From Hyphomicrobiales bacterium (lineage in GTDB: Bacteria; Pseudomonadota; Alphaproteobacteria; Rhizobiales; Xanthobacteraceae): a stretch of DNA of 64,000 nucleotides. The position numbers and the translations under genes are program-made. Of the stretch, positions 28,899 to 37,361 are shown one piece after another. Location of the stretch: assembly GCA_016713235.1 (NCBI GenBank), contig JADJPN010000001.1, positions 62,001 to 126,000 of the forward strand. The letters run 5' to 3'. Each line of letters begins with the position of its first letter. Within the stretch, counting starts at the first letter, position 1. Under the pieces are notes generated by a model, which saw only the letters and a list, made by a program, of their open reading frames with translations, made no database searches and was not told where the DNA came from.

Positions 28899-29149
28899 GT
28901 GAGTCTCAAGAAAGAAAAGAAACTCCGGAAGCCCGCGCGGAAGCGCCGCTTCGCTCCCACCCCTTATGCCGCGTTCTTGCCCGGCAAACGCCCTCCAGAG
29001 GCGGGGGCGGGGGCCCGGGGGGGGGGGGGCCGTTTGCCAATCCGAACGGTGTTGCGAAGACCGAGAGCCCGCTTCCGACCGCATCAATCGGCGGCGCCTG
29101 GTATCATGACGAAACAATGAAAGAAGAACAGAAGGCGCAAAAGCACTAG
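28899..29149 (+). CDS. Possible small basic protein interrupted by a 13-G tract
   Basis: A frame opening at GTG 28899 encodes a very basic start (SLKKEKKLRKPARKRRFAP). It then runs through a Gly-coding, G-rich stretch. After the tract, a different frame (FANPNGVAKTESPLPTASIG, AWYHDETMKEEQKAQKH) continues to TAG at 29147-29149 and looks more protein-like than the in-frame alternative, which stops at 29120. One additional G in the tract would join the two parts into an 83-residue product. No good ribosome site is visible and I recognise no family, so this is tentative. Confidence 0.3.
29003..29029 (+). repeat. G-rich tract with a 13-G homopolymer
   Basis: Runs of 5 G (29003-29007), 5 G (29009-29013) and 13 G (29017-29029) are separated by one and three bases. 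An 8-base inverted repeat, GGCAAACG (28983-28990) and CGTTTGCC (29031-29038), brackets it. It fits a G-quadruplex or a slippage-prone site; a consensus error is equally possible. Confidence 0.7.
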
Positions 29150-29162
29150 GCGGCTTCCGGCC

Positions 29163-30125
29163 TCACGCGCCGAACACCGACCAGCCCATGCGGCGGGTAA
29201 GCTGTTCGAGCGCGATCCTTCCGAGATGGGAGTTTCCATTTTCGTCCAGCCCCGGAGACCATACCGCGATCGACGCCTTACCCGGCGCAATCGCGAGTAT
29301 GCCGCCGCCGACGCCACTCTTGCCGGGCAAGCCGACACGATAGGCAAACTCGCCCGAGCCGTCGTAGTGGCCGCACATCATCATGATCGAGTTGATGCGT
29401 TTGGCGCGCTCTGCGTTCACGACATTCATGCCGGTCGACGGGTTCACGCCGTTGTTCGCCAGAAACCGCCCCGCCATCGCGAGTTGCTTGCAGCTCATCG
29501 CGATCGCGCAGTGATGGAAATAGACGCCGAGCGTAAAATGCACCGAATTTTCGAGCACCCCGAATGACTTCATGTAATTGGCGAGCGCCGAATTCCGGAA
29601 ACCCGTGCGCTGCTCGGAAGCGGCAACCTCGTCGTCAATCTTGATGTTGTTGTCGTCGGCGACGAACTGCATGAAGCGCAGGATATCGCCGAGCGCCTCG
29701 CGCGGCTGGCCGGAAAGGATGGCGTCGGTCACTGCGATCGCGCCGGAGTTGATGAAGGGGTTGCGCGGTTTTCCCTTTTCATACTCAAGCTGCACGATCG
29801 AGTTGAACGCGCTGCCCGAAGGCTCGCGCCCTACCCGCTGCCACAGCCGGTCGCCGATCTTGCCGAGTGCCAACGTCAGCGTGAAGACTTTCGAGATGCT
29901 CTGGATCGAGAACGGCACATCGCTGTCGCCGGCGCTTGTGATCTCGCCGTCGTTACTCACGATGACGATACCGAATTTCTTCGGATCGACCTTGGCAAGC
30001 TCCGGAATATAGGAAGCGACCTTGCCGCGCTCCGGCCTGTCGGCCATGTCGGCGGCAATTTCCTTAACGACGTCTTTCAGATCGGGAATGTGGCTTCCTT
30101 CCGCGCCTCGCGCGGCCTCAGTCAT
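29163..30125 (-). CDS. glsA: Glutaminase
   Basis: A 320-residue serine-dependent beta-lactamase-fold glutaminase that converts glutamine to glutamate and ammonia. The Ser-x-x-Lys pair is in FSIQSISKVFTLTLAL; NPFINSGAIAVTDAI, YMKSFGVLENSVHFTLGVYF and GLPGKSGVGGGILAIAPGK are family signatures. Start ATG 30125 (MTEAARGAEG) is preferred over the longer frame, whose upstream residues do not look conserved. It is followed by a SnoaL-like gene start on the same strand, at 49-base distance. Confidence 0.92.
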   Translation of the reverse strand: MTEAARGAEGSHIPDLKDVVKEIAADMADRPERGKVASYIPELAKVDPKKFGIVIVSNDGEITSAGDSDVPFSIQSISKVFTLTLALGKIGDRLWQRVGREPSGSAFNSIVQLEYEKGKPRNPFINSGAIAVTDAILSGQPREALGDILRFMQFVADDNNIKIDDEVAASEQRTGFRNSALANYMKSFGVLENSVHFTLGVYFHHCAIAMSCKQLAMAGRFLANNGVNPSTGMNVVNAERAKRINSIMMMCGHYDGSGEFAYRVGLPGKSGVGGGILAIAPGKASIAVWSPGLDENGNSHLGRIALEQLTRRMGWSVFGA

Positions 30126-30173
30126 ATTCGACGGGAATTTAGGGAAGCGACCGCGCCCTGCCAAGCACAAGTG

Positions 30174-30617
30174 TTACGCAGTCGCACGCGCTTCCAGCGC
30201 GGCCTTGATCGCCGGGCCCACGCTCGCCTTCATGGCTTCGCCCAGCGCCATGACGCCGGTCAGCGGCCGGACCATGACTTCGAACGCAGCGATCTTGCCA
30301 TCCGCGTTGAACTTCACGAGGTCGATGCCCTTCAACTCTTTATCTCCGACGCGCGCCGCGAATTCGAGGCAGACGCTGTTGTCGCTATCGAACAATTCGC
30401 GGTGATAAACGAAATCCTTAAACACGGAGGCGGCGCCGCGCAGCACGATGCAGACGACCTCCTTGCCGGGATAGGGGGTGTTCGCAACCGGAGAGCGGAA
30501 AACCGCGTCTTCGGCAACGATGCTTTCAAGCTCGGAGAGATCGAGCTTGCCCATCATCTCGTGCCATTTTTTCAGCGAAGCGGCGGCGGCAGGCGAAAGC
30601 GCGGGCGGCGTGTTCAT
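30174..30617 (-). CDS. SnoaL-like/NTF2-fold protein
   Basis: A 147-residue protein with the SnoaL-like pattern: LKKWHEMMGKLDLSELESIV, DAVFRSPVANTPYPGKEVV and CLEFAARVGDKELKGIDLVKF. Such cone-shaped barrels act as isomerases, dehydratases or simple ligand binders; no catalytic set can be assigned. ATG 30617 has AGAGGA seven bases upstream; the frame extends to 30680 without family sequence. It is probably co-transcribed with glutaminase downstream. Confidence 0.8.
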   Translation of the reverse strand: MNTPPALSPAAAASLKKWHEMMGKLDLSELESIVAEDAVFRSPVANTPYPGKEVVCIVLRGAASVFKDFVYHRELFDSDNSVCLEFAARVGDKELKGIDLVKFNADGKIAAFEVMVRPLTGVMALGEAMKASVGPAIKAALEARATA

Positions 30618-30781
30618 CGGGCGTCCTCTATGTCGTTCCGGTGCGGCACCAACGGGCATGCGGGGACGCATGATTAACATCAGGCGCTGTAAGGTTACCA
30701 GACGACAAATATTCCGCGATACGACGCTACGGAAATAGGGTACGCTATTCCTTCCGATGCATTTATTGCAGGAGGAGTATA

Positions 30782-31048
30782 ATGTTGAAATCGAAACTTA
30801 CCGCCGCCACGCTCGCGCTCGCGCTCGGATTTGCTCCGATCGGCGCCAGCGCGCAGCGTGTGCCAGTACCTATTCCGGTTGGCAGTTCCTCGGGTGCCGG
30901 GCACGTTTACGGCCTCGCCGGTTGCGTACTTTCGATCATGATTGCCGCGACCGACAAGGGTAACCGATACAAGAAAGAACTCACCACGGAAGAAGCGCTT
31001 ACCTGTGGTCTGCTCTACTGGCTCAAGGAAGCGAACCGCCGGCATTGA
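30782..31048 (+). CDS. Small secreted protein, copy 1 of a two-member family
   Basis: An 88-residue protein with a signal peptide (LKSKLTAATLALALGFAPIG, cleavage near ASAQ), a short Pro/Val/Gly linker, then a conserved core: YGLAGCVLSIMIAA, a charged spacer, KELTTEEALTCGLLYWLKEA, ending NRRH. A strong AGGAGG precedes ATG 30782. A single Cys lies in each half of the core, so a disulfide is possible. A paralogue at 32758 shares the core. It has its own terminator, indicating a monocistronic gene. Function unknown. Confidence 0.8.
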   Translation: MLKSKLTAATLALALGFAPIGASAQRVPVPIPVGSSSGAGHVYGLAGCVLSIMIAATDKGNRYKKELTTEEALTCGLLYWLKEANRRH

Positions 31049-31085
31049 TCCCGCGGTCGCATAAAATTCCGAAGTCAACTCCGGT

Positions 31086-31114
31086 CCCGGCGCGAATGCC
31101 GGGGTTTTTCTTTT
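31086..31114 (+). terminator. Intrinsic terminator of small secreted protein copy 1
   Basis: CCCGGC (31086-31091) pairs with GCCGGG (31098-31103) around a GCGAAT loop. The sequence TTTTTCTTTTC follows. It lies 38 bases after the stop. Confidence 0.85.
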
Positions 31115-31141
31115 CTGCATCATTCAATCTAGTTTGCCGCA

Positions 31142-31600
31142 ATGAAAAAGACACCAAACAACGAGCGCCAGCGCGATGCGCGCCCCTATTGGCGGCAGGC
31201 GCTCGATCTCGATGCAATGCGAAGAATTCCGTTCTGGATGCTCGCGTTTCTCACAACGCTTGTCGCCTATCGCGCACCATACGGACGGCGGCCCGCGGAA
31301 TTCGATTTCGACATCAGCTGGGCCTCGATCGAGTGGTCGCTCTATAAGCCGTTGCACATCATCATGTGCGCGGCGCTGATGGTGCTTGGAGTGCTGGCAT
31401 ACAAATGGAAGCGCTGGTGGCTTGCAGCGCTTCTCACGATGCTGGTCGGATTAAGCTGGGAGATCGCGCAGATGACGGTCCCGGGTCACAACCCGCGGCT
31501 CGCCGATCTCGCGCCGGATTTTCTGGGCGTCGTACTCGGCTGGTTCATCGTCGAAGGCATCCGCCATGCGATGAAACCGGAGGACTATATTTTCGGCTGA
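31142..31600 (+). CDS. VanZ-like membrane protein
   Basis: A 152-residue protein with four hydrophobic segments (about residues 30-42, 70-90, 95-112 and 130-145). The VanZ-like end is present: GLSWEIAQMTVPGHNPRLAD followed by DFLGVVLGWFIVEGI, with the Glu-x-x-Gln and Arg-x-x-Asp pattern. VanZ-like proteins affect glycopeptide sensitivity in some bacteria, but most are of unknown role; an antibiotic link here is not supported. The N-terminus is charged and cytoplasmic in prediction. Confidence 0.7.
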   Translation: MKKTPNNERQRDARPYWRQALDLDAMRRIPFWMLAFLTTLVAYRAPYGRRPAEFDFDISWASIEWSLYKPLHIIMCAALMVLGVLAYKWKRWWLAALLTMLVGLSWEIAQMTVPGHNPRLADLAPDFLGVVLGWFIVEGIRHAMKPEDYIFG

Positions 31601-31657
31601 GCGACCAGACCGCGTAAGCCGTGAGCGCGCCTGCTGCGAGAAAAATCGCAACCACCT

Positions 31658-31718
31658 AAACTAAATAGGAATGCGCGATACCTGCGGCGACCAATAAAAA
31701 GGAAGCAAGCCAAAGCAT
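31658..31718 (-). pseudogene. Possible remnant of a small membrane protein
   Basis: Between two convergent genes, the minus strand from ATG 31718 reads MLWLASFLLVAAGIAHSYLV, then stops at TAG. The same frame continues with a second hydrophobic stretch (VVAIFLAAGALTAYAVW). Two hydrophobic segments interrupted by a stop suggest a decayed or mis-sequenced small membrane gene. Evidence is composition only. Confidence 0.25.
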
Positions 31719-31778
31719 TGTGCGCTCCTGCAATCACATACTTGGACGGTGCGTTCCATTTGGATGGGACGGTCCCAC

Positions 31779-32618
31779 TCAATCGCGTTGCCGCCACTTC
31801 TTCAGCGCCGGAGACTTCAACAACCAGACGAAATCCCAAACACGGCGGTCGCGAATCTCTTTCAGTCCGATCTGCATCGCATCATAGCCGGAACGCGGAG
31901 CGGCACTATACGTGCGAAATATCCGGTCCCAGACGGAGAACACGGTGCCATAGTTGCTGTCGGTTTCGCGATGATCGGACGAATGATGCAGACTATGCAT
32001 GTTCGGCGTCACGAATACCCAACGAAGCGTCCGATCCAGCCGCTCTGGCAGCCGGAGATTGGCGTGCGTCGCGACATTGAGCCCGGCTTCCGCCAGTTCG
32101 TATGCAGCCAGCACAATCGGGTTCATTCCAGACGCCGCCGCGAGCGGCACCACAATCAAGATCAGCCCGACAAATTCCAGCGGATGCGAACGCAGCGCCG
32201 TCGAAACGTCGAGATGGGTATCCGAATGATGGACCCGATGAACGCGCCAGAACAGCGGCACCTTGTGCATCAGGAGATGGAATAAATATCCAGCGAAACT
32301 CCGGAGCAGGACGGTGGCGACCGCTGCGAGCCACCAAGGCGCTTCCAGCACGTTCAACAACCCGTACCCGCGCCCATGCGCCCATTGTGCGGCCAGTACT
32401 GCCGATACCGGCGCGAGGATCACAATGATCAAATTCATCAACCCGATACCGAGATTTGCCGGCCAGCGCTGCGCGCGGACCGGCGGCTCCGCGAATGCCG
32501 GCTTGCGCGATTCGACCCAAGCAAAGAATGCGATCACTGCGGCGTAGCCGAGCAGCCATAGCGTCTGCCGGTCAGGCAGAAGTGCCAGGAAAACGCGCTC
32601 GATCGTAATCCACGTCAT
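31779..32618 (-). CDS. Sterol desaturase / fatty acid hydroxylase family membrane protein
   Basis: A 279-residue integral membrane di-iron oxygenase. The histidine clusters are present: HLLMH (about residue 130), WRVHRVHHSDTHLDVSTALR (HxxHH), and NMHSLHHSSDH near the C-terminus. Four or more hydrophobic helices surround them. The family hydroxylates or desaturates lipid tails; in alphaproteobacteria many members modify hopanoids, carotenoids or ornithine lipids, but the substrate here is not evident. It is convergent with the VanZ-like gene. Confidence 0.88.
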   Translation of the reverse strand: MTWITIERVFLALLPDRQTLWLLGYAAVIAFFAWVESRKPAFAEPPVRAQRWPANLGIGLMNLIIVILAPVSAVLAAQWAHGRGYGLLNVLEAPWWLAAVATVLLRSFAGYLFHLLMHKVPLFWRVHRVHHSDTHLDVSTALRSHPLEFVGLILIVVPLAAASGMNPIVLAAYELAEAGLNVATHANLRLPERLDRTLRWVFVTPNMHSLHHSSDHRETDSNYGTVFSVWDRIFRTYSAAPRSGYDAMQIGLKEIRDRRVWDFVWLLKSPALKKWRQRD

Positions 32619-32757
32619 GGATCCATTCCGAAAGTTCGCCAGATGTGTGCCTAGCAGGGGCGATCACGGCATGCTATTGAACCAAGTATTGAGCATGAAT
32701 GCCAAATAGATCGCGGCACCGCCAACTTTCGAAATGAGCTGGGGCATGAACGTGGGT

Positions 32758-33042
32758 ATGAATAAAAACAAATTTGTCGTAATAGCGCTGGCGGCGGTCC
32801 TTGCACTCGCGCCGGTTCGCGCGAGCGCCGGCGTGCCTATAGTCCCGCCTGTCGTCGGACCTGTCGTCGCAACAGGAGGTGGTTCGGGATCGGCAATCTA
32901 CGGACTAGTAGGATGTGTCGCGAGCATCATGATCGCTGCCGCGGTCGCAAGCCGGGAGTTCAACCGCGAACTCACTGCCGCAGAAGCGGCAACCTGCGGC
33001 TTGCTGTTCTGGATCAATAGGGCCAACGCGCGGCGGCCGTGA
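32758..33042 (+). CDS. Small secreted protein, copy 2 of a two-member family
   Basis: A 94-residue paralogue of the protein at 30782. It has a signal peptide (NKNKFVVIALAAVLALAPVR), a Pro/Val/Gly linker (VPIVPPVVGPVVATGGG) and the conserved core YGLVGCVASIMIAA, RELTAAEAATCGLLFWINRA, NARRP. The start is uncertain: ATG 32758 gives the best signal peptide, 32746 and 32734 are in frame. The core cysteines are kept. It also has its own strong terminator. The two copies diverge in linker and signal peptide, so the duplication is not recent. Confidence 0.75.
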   Translation: MNKNKFVVIALAAVLALAPVRASAGVPIVPPVVGPVVATGGGSGSAIYGLVGCVASIMIAAAVASREFNRELTAAEAATCGLLFWINRANARRP

Positions 33043-33060
33043 ACGTGGGTCTATGAAAAC

Positions 33061-33090
33061 AAAACCCCGGCTTTGACGCCGGGGTTTTTT
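33061..33090. terminator. Bidirectional terminator between small protein copy 2 and etfD
   Basis: A stem of 11 bp (33061-33071 with 33078-33088) with a TTTGAC loop is flanked by A residues on the left and six T residues on the right. It sits between convergent genes. Confidence 0.88.
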
Positions 33091-33112
33091 ATCGCCGCGA
33101 TCCACGCAGCAG

Positions 33113-34781
33113 CTACATATTCGGATAGTTCGGCCCACCGCCGCCTTCGGGCGTGGTCCAGTTGATGTTCTGGTTCGGATCCTTGATGTCGCAGGTTTTG
33201 CAGTGAACGCAATTCTGCGCATTGATCTGAAAGCGTGGGCCTGACGTCTCCTCGACCCATTCATAGACGCCCGCCGGACAATAACGGTTCGACGGGCCGG
33301 CATAGACATCGTGCTCCGATTTTTTCTGGAGCTCCATGTCTTTCACCTTCAGATGGATCGGCTGGTTCTCTTCGTGGTTGGTGTTCGAGATGAACACCGA
33401 GCCCAGCTTGTCGAACGAGATCACGCCATCGGGCTTCGGATAGTCGATCTTCTGGTGCTTCGAGGCAGGCTCAGTAGACTCCGCATCGGTCTTGCCATGG
33501 CTTTGCGTGCCGAAGAACGAAAAACCGAACAGCGTGTTGGTCCACATGTCGAAGCCGCCGAGCATCATGCCGAGATAGAGGCCGAACTTCGACCACAACG
33601 GTTTCACGTTGCGGACCTTCTTGAGATCGGCGCCGACCTGGGAGCCGCGCCAGCCTTGTTCGTAGCCGGTGAGTTCGTCGCGCTGACGGCCGGACTGCAA
33701 AGCTTTGTTGACTTCTTCCGCCGCCATGATGCCGGTGAGTACGGCGCTGTGCGAACCCTTGATGCGCGGGACGTTGACGAAGCCCGCGGCACAGCCGACC
33801 AGCGCACCACCCGGAAACACAAGCTTCGGCACCGACTGGAAGCCGCCTTCGGTGATGGCGCGTGCGCCGTAGGAGAAGCGCTTGCCGCCCTCGAAAGTGC
33901 CGCGGACGGAAGGATGCGTCTTGAAGCGCTGGAATTCCTCGAACGGCGCGACGTAGGGATTCTTGTAATTGAGATGGACGACGAAGCCGACCATCACCTG
34001 CTCGTCTTCCATGTGATAGAGGAACGAGCCGCCGCCGGTCTGGTTATCGAGCGGCCAGCCGAACGAATGTTGCACCAGTCCCGGCTTGTGCTTGTCCGGC
34101 GCGACCTTCCAGAGTTCCTTTCAGGCCGATGCCGAATTTTTGCGGCTCCGCATTCTTGTCCAGGCCGAATTTCGCGATCAGTTGCTTGGAGAGCGAGCCG
34201 CGCGCGCCTTCGGCGAACAGCGTGTACTTGCCGTGCAGTTCGATGCCGCGCTCATAGTGCGAGGTCGGTTTGCCGTCGCGGCCGATGCCCTTGTCGCCGG
34301 TAGCAACACCCTTCACCGCGCCCTGCTCGTCGAACAGAACTTCGGAAGCGGCGAAGGTCGGATAGATTTCGACGCCGAGCGCTTCGGCGCGCGTTGCCAG
34401 CCAGCGGCACACGTTGCCCAGGCTGACGATATAGTTGCCGTGATTGTTCATCAGCGGCGGCATGATGAAATTCGGCACGCGGATCGCGCTGGTCTTCGTC
34501 AGGTAATAGAAGCGGTCGTCCTTCACTTGGGTCTTGAACGGCGCGGTGTCGTCGCTTTTCCAATCGGGAATGAGACGGTCGATGCCGATCGGATCGACGA
34601 CGGCGCCAGACAGAATATGCGCGCCGACTTCCGAGCCCTTCTCCAGCACGACAACAGTGGTCTCCGGCGAAAGCTGTTTGAGCTTGATCGCAGCGGCGAG
34701 GCCCGAGGGGCCAGCGCCTACGATCACGACATCGAATTCCATCGCCTCGCGGGCGGGAAGTTCCTGATTTTCCTCGGCCAT
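33113..34781 (-). CDS. etfD: Electron transfer flavoprotein-ubiquinone oxidoreductase, one frame break
   Basis: ETF-QO passes electrons from electron transfer flavoprotein to ubiquinone at the inner membrane. The FAD motif VVIVGAGPSGLAAAIKLKQL is at the N-terminus; the 4Fe-4S cluster ligands are near the C-terminus (NRYCPAGVYEW, NAQNCVHCKTCDIKDPNQNI). The frame is lost at 34117-34118: CTGAAAGGAACTCTGG should lack one G, giving LKELWKVAPDKHKPGLVQHS. AAGGAAG precedes ATG 34781. Corrected length about 555 residues, normal. The uracil-DNA glycosylase gene is divergent next to it, a common rhizobial arrangement. Confidence 0.92.
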
Positions 34782-34881
34782 ACTGTTCTTCCTTGGGATT
34801 TCTAGTGTTTTCCCTGTTTTTTGGACCGATTACAACGTGCTTCTTATTGACGTAGCGGCCGTTTGGGCTGCACTTCGAAGC

Positions 34882-35712
34882 ATGTCCCAGCCGCGCCTGC
34901 ACCCCATAGATGTTATTCGCTTCTACGCGGAGAACGGCGTGGACATTGCGCTCGATGAAATCGCGCCGAACCGGCTGGCGGAACCGGCGAAGATCATCGA
35001 AGGCCACAAGTTTGAAGTTCCAAAGCGCGAAGCATCCAAACCCTTCGGCGCGCCGCCTGCCTCAAGCCGCCCCGTGGCGGCACAGCGAAACATCGCACCG
35101 CCGGCAGCGCCGGAAACTGCGATCCGCGACGCTGGACAGCTCGCCGCCAATGCGAAGACGCTGGATGAGTTACGCGCGGCAGTCGAAAGCTTCGATGGTT
35201 GCGCACTGAAAACAACCGCCATGCGCACCGTATTCGCGGACGGCAACAGTCAGGCGCGCATCATGTTTGTTGGCGAAGGACCGGGCGCGGAAGAAGACCG
35301 CGAGGGACTGCCTTTTGTCGGGCGCTCCGGAAAGCTGCTCGACCGCATGATCGGCGCGATTGGACTCGACCGCACCAGCGCCTACATCGCGAACATCATT
35401 CCCTGGCGGCCGCCGGGAAACCGCACGCCAACGCCGCAGGAATCCGCGATCTGTCTTCCCTTCATCAAGCGGCAGATCGAACTTGCGAACCCTGACATTC
35501 TGGTCTGCCTTGGCGGGCCTTCCGCGACGACGCTATTGGAACTGCGCGAGGGCATTACGCGCACACGCGGTCGCTGGTTCGAATACGACACCGGCCAGCG
35601 CAAGATCAAAGCCGTCGCCCTCTTCCACCCGGCCTATCTCCTGCGCTCGCCCGCGCACAAGAAGCTGGCGTGGCAGGATCTGCTTTCGATCAAGAAAGCG
35701 CTGAACGGTTGA
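34882..35712 (+). CDS. Uracil-DNA glycosylase, family 4/5-like
   Basis: A protein of about 276 residues (from ATG 34882, MSQPRLHPIDVIRFYAENGV; ATG/TTG-type starts upstream exist). After a Pro/Ala-rich linker comes the glycosylase domain: MFVGEGPGAEEDREGLPFVG (catalytic motif 1 with RSGKLLDRM), IANIIPWRPPGNRTPTPQE, and HPAYLLRSP (motif 2). It removes uracil from DNA to start base-excision repair. The N-terminal Cys pair of classical iron-sulfur family 4 enzymes is reduced to one Cys (FDGCALK), as in many alphaproteobacterial members. Confidence 0.9.
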   Translation: MSQPRLHPIDVIRFYAENGVDIALDEIAPNRLAEPAKIIEGHKFEVPKREASKPFGAPPASSRPVAAQRNIAPPAAPETAIRDAGQLAANAKTLDELRAAVESFDGCALKTTAMRTVFADGNSQARIMFVGEGPGAEEDREGLPFVGRSGKLLDRMIGAIGLDRTSAYIANIIPWRPPGNRTPTPQESAICLPFIKRQIELANPDILVCLGGPSATTLLELREGITRTRGRWFEYDTGQRKIKAVALFHPAYLLRSPAHKKLAWQDLLSIKKALNG

Positions 35713-35746
35713 AAAACAACGGCGGCCTCCTTGCGGAAGCCGCCGT
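35712..35746 (-). terminator. Terminator hairpin for the NCS2 permease gene
   Basis: ACGGCGGC (35719-35726) pairs with GCCGCCGT (35739-35746), with further inner pairing. On the minus strand the stem is followed by a T-rich run (TTGTTTTTC). It lies between convergent udg and permease genes. Confidence 0.65.
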
Positions 35747-35766
35747 CCGACTTTCGTACGCCGCGA

Positions 35767-37137
35767 TCAGGTAAACGCGAATTTCAGCGCAAACAGAACC
35801 GCGAGCACCGCAATCGCCGGGGATACCTCGTTCTGCTTCCCGGCGAGCAGCTTGATCAGCACGAACGTGATGAAGCCAAGGCCGATGCCGGTTGCAATCG
35901 AATAGGTGAGCGGCATCGCGACCGCGCAGACGATGGCCGGCGCATAGTCGGTGACATCGTCCCAATTCATCTCGGCAAGACCGCGCGCCATGATCGCCGC
36001 AACGAAGAGAAGCGCGGCAGCCGAGGCATAAGCCGGGATGGAAGCGGCCAGCGGCGAGAAGAAGAGCGCCAGCAGGAACAGGATCGAGACGACGACCGCG
36101 GTGAGGCCCGTGCGGCCGCCGGCGGCGACGCCCGCACTACTCTCGATGTAGCTGGTGGTGGTCGACGTACCGACCGCGGAGCCAAACATCGCTGCGAAGC
36201 AGTCGGAAATCAGGGCCTGTTTCATGCGCGGCAGCTTGCCGTTCTTGTCGAGCAACCCCGAGCGGTGGGTGACGCCGATCAGCGTGCCGGCATTGTCGAA
36301 CACGTCGATCAAAAACAGGGTCAGTACCACGATGATGAAGGTGAGCTCGAAGGTGCGCGACCAATCGAACGCCAGCAGCGTCGGCGAGATCGACGGCGGC
36401 AGCGAAACGATGCCGGCGAACTTCGTGAGCCCCAGGGGAATGCCGATCGCGGCCACGATAAACATGCCGATAATGGTGGCGCCGGGAATGTTCCGGTAGT
36501 TCAAGGCAGCGATCAGGATAAAGCCGAGGATCGCAAGAATCGCCGGCCAGGATGCGATGATGCGCGGGTCGAGCTTGCCGAGCGTTACCAGCGTCGCGGG
36601 GTGATCGACGACGATGCCTGCATTCTCGAGCGCGATGATCGCGAGGAACAGGCCGACGCCCGCCGAGATCGCAAGCTTCAGGTTCATCGGGATTGCGTCG
36701 ATGATGTATTCGCGGATGCGGAATACGGAGACGAGGAAGAACAGCACGCCTGAGAGAAACACGGCCCAGAGCGCCTGCTGCCATGTGTATTTATAAGTGA
36801 GCACGATCGTGAAGGCGAAGAAGGCGTTGAGTCCCATGCCCGGCGCAAGTGCGATCGGATATTTTGCGTAGAGGCCCATTACCGCGGTCGCGACGGCCGC
36901 CGCGAGACAGGTCGCGACGAATACCGCGCCCTGCGGCATCCCCGCTTTCGCGAGGATCTGCGGATTGACCACGATGATGTAGGCCATCGTGAGAAATGTG
37001 GTGAAACCGGCAATGATCTCGGTGCGGATCGTCGAGCCATTCGCACCGATACTGAAATAGCTGTCGAGCCAGCTTTCGAAGCCAGAAGGCTGCGTGCGCG
37101 GTTCGTTCGACTTCTTTGTCTTCTTCGATTTAGCCAT
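35767..37137 (-). CDS. NCS2-family nucleobase permease (AzgA-like)
   Basis: A 456-residue membrane transporter with 12-14 predicted helices. The AzgA-type features are NAFFAFTIV after PIALAPGMGL, and GTSTTTSYIESSAGVAAGGR in the substrate region. Members import adenine, guanine or hypoxanthine with protons. Start at ATG 37137 (MAKSKKTKKS) with GAGGGGG upstream. It is divergent from the cioA/cydA gene. A perfect palindrome TTGTGCACAA lies 44 bases upstream and is a candidate operator. Specific purine not determined. Confidence 0.9.
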   Translation of the reverse strand: MAKSKKTKKSNEPRTQPSGFESWLDSYFSIGANGSTIRTEIIAGFTTFLTMAYIIVVNPQILAKAGMPQGAVFVATCLAAAVATAVMGLYAKYPIALAPGMGLNAFFAFTIVLTYKYTWQQALWAVFLSGVLFFLVSVFRIREYIIDAIPMNLKLAISAGVGLFLAIIALENAGIVVDHPATLVTLGKLDPRIIASWPAILAILGFILIAALNYRNIPGATIIGMFIVAAIGIPLGLTKFAGIVSLPPSISPTLLAFDWSRTFELTFIIVVLTLFLIDVFDNAGTLIGVTHRSGLLDKNGKLPRMKQALISDCFAAMFGSAVGTSTTTSYIESSAGVAAGGRTGLTAVVVSILFLLALFFSPLAASIPAYASAAALLFVAAIMARGLAEMNWDDVTDYAPAIVCAVAMPLTYSIATGIGLGFITFVLIKLLAGKQNEVSPAIAVLAVLFALKFAFT

Positions 37138-37180
37138 GGATGCCCCCTCGTAGAACCCGGAAGCGAATCCGGACACGATG

Positions 37181-37190
37181 TTGTGCACAA
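37181..37190. promoter_or_regulatory. Palindrome TTGTGCACAA, candidate operator of the purine permease
   Basis: A perfect 10-bp palindrome lies in the 224-bp intergenic space between the divergent permease and oxidase genes, 44 bases from the permease start. Its TTGT-N2-ACAA form is like targets of GntR-type regulators. No regulator gene is adjacent, so this is a suggestion only. Confidence 0.3.
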
Positions 37191-37361
37191 TAACCTTTCG
37201 TAGAATGGCCACGCAGCGGCGAGTAACTTGTCCACCGCTCTAAGAATCGGTTCCGCGTTGCGGCGCAAAGCTAAAAAGTGCTTTCGCCGCAGAGACATGA
37301 CTATAAATCGCAGTTAGAATGCTTACACTCTCGTCAGCAAATTGACTGCGGGGCTTCGCTC

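Noticed and set aside
33113..34781. Reading the two ETF-QO halves as two separate genes
   Set aside because: Removal of one G at 34117-34118 joins them into the exact family sequence, so one gene with an indel is the better reading.
37138..37361. A purine riboswitch ahead of the NCS2 permease
   Set aside because: No conserved purine aptamer core was found; only the short palindrome stands out.
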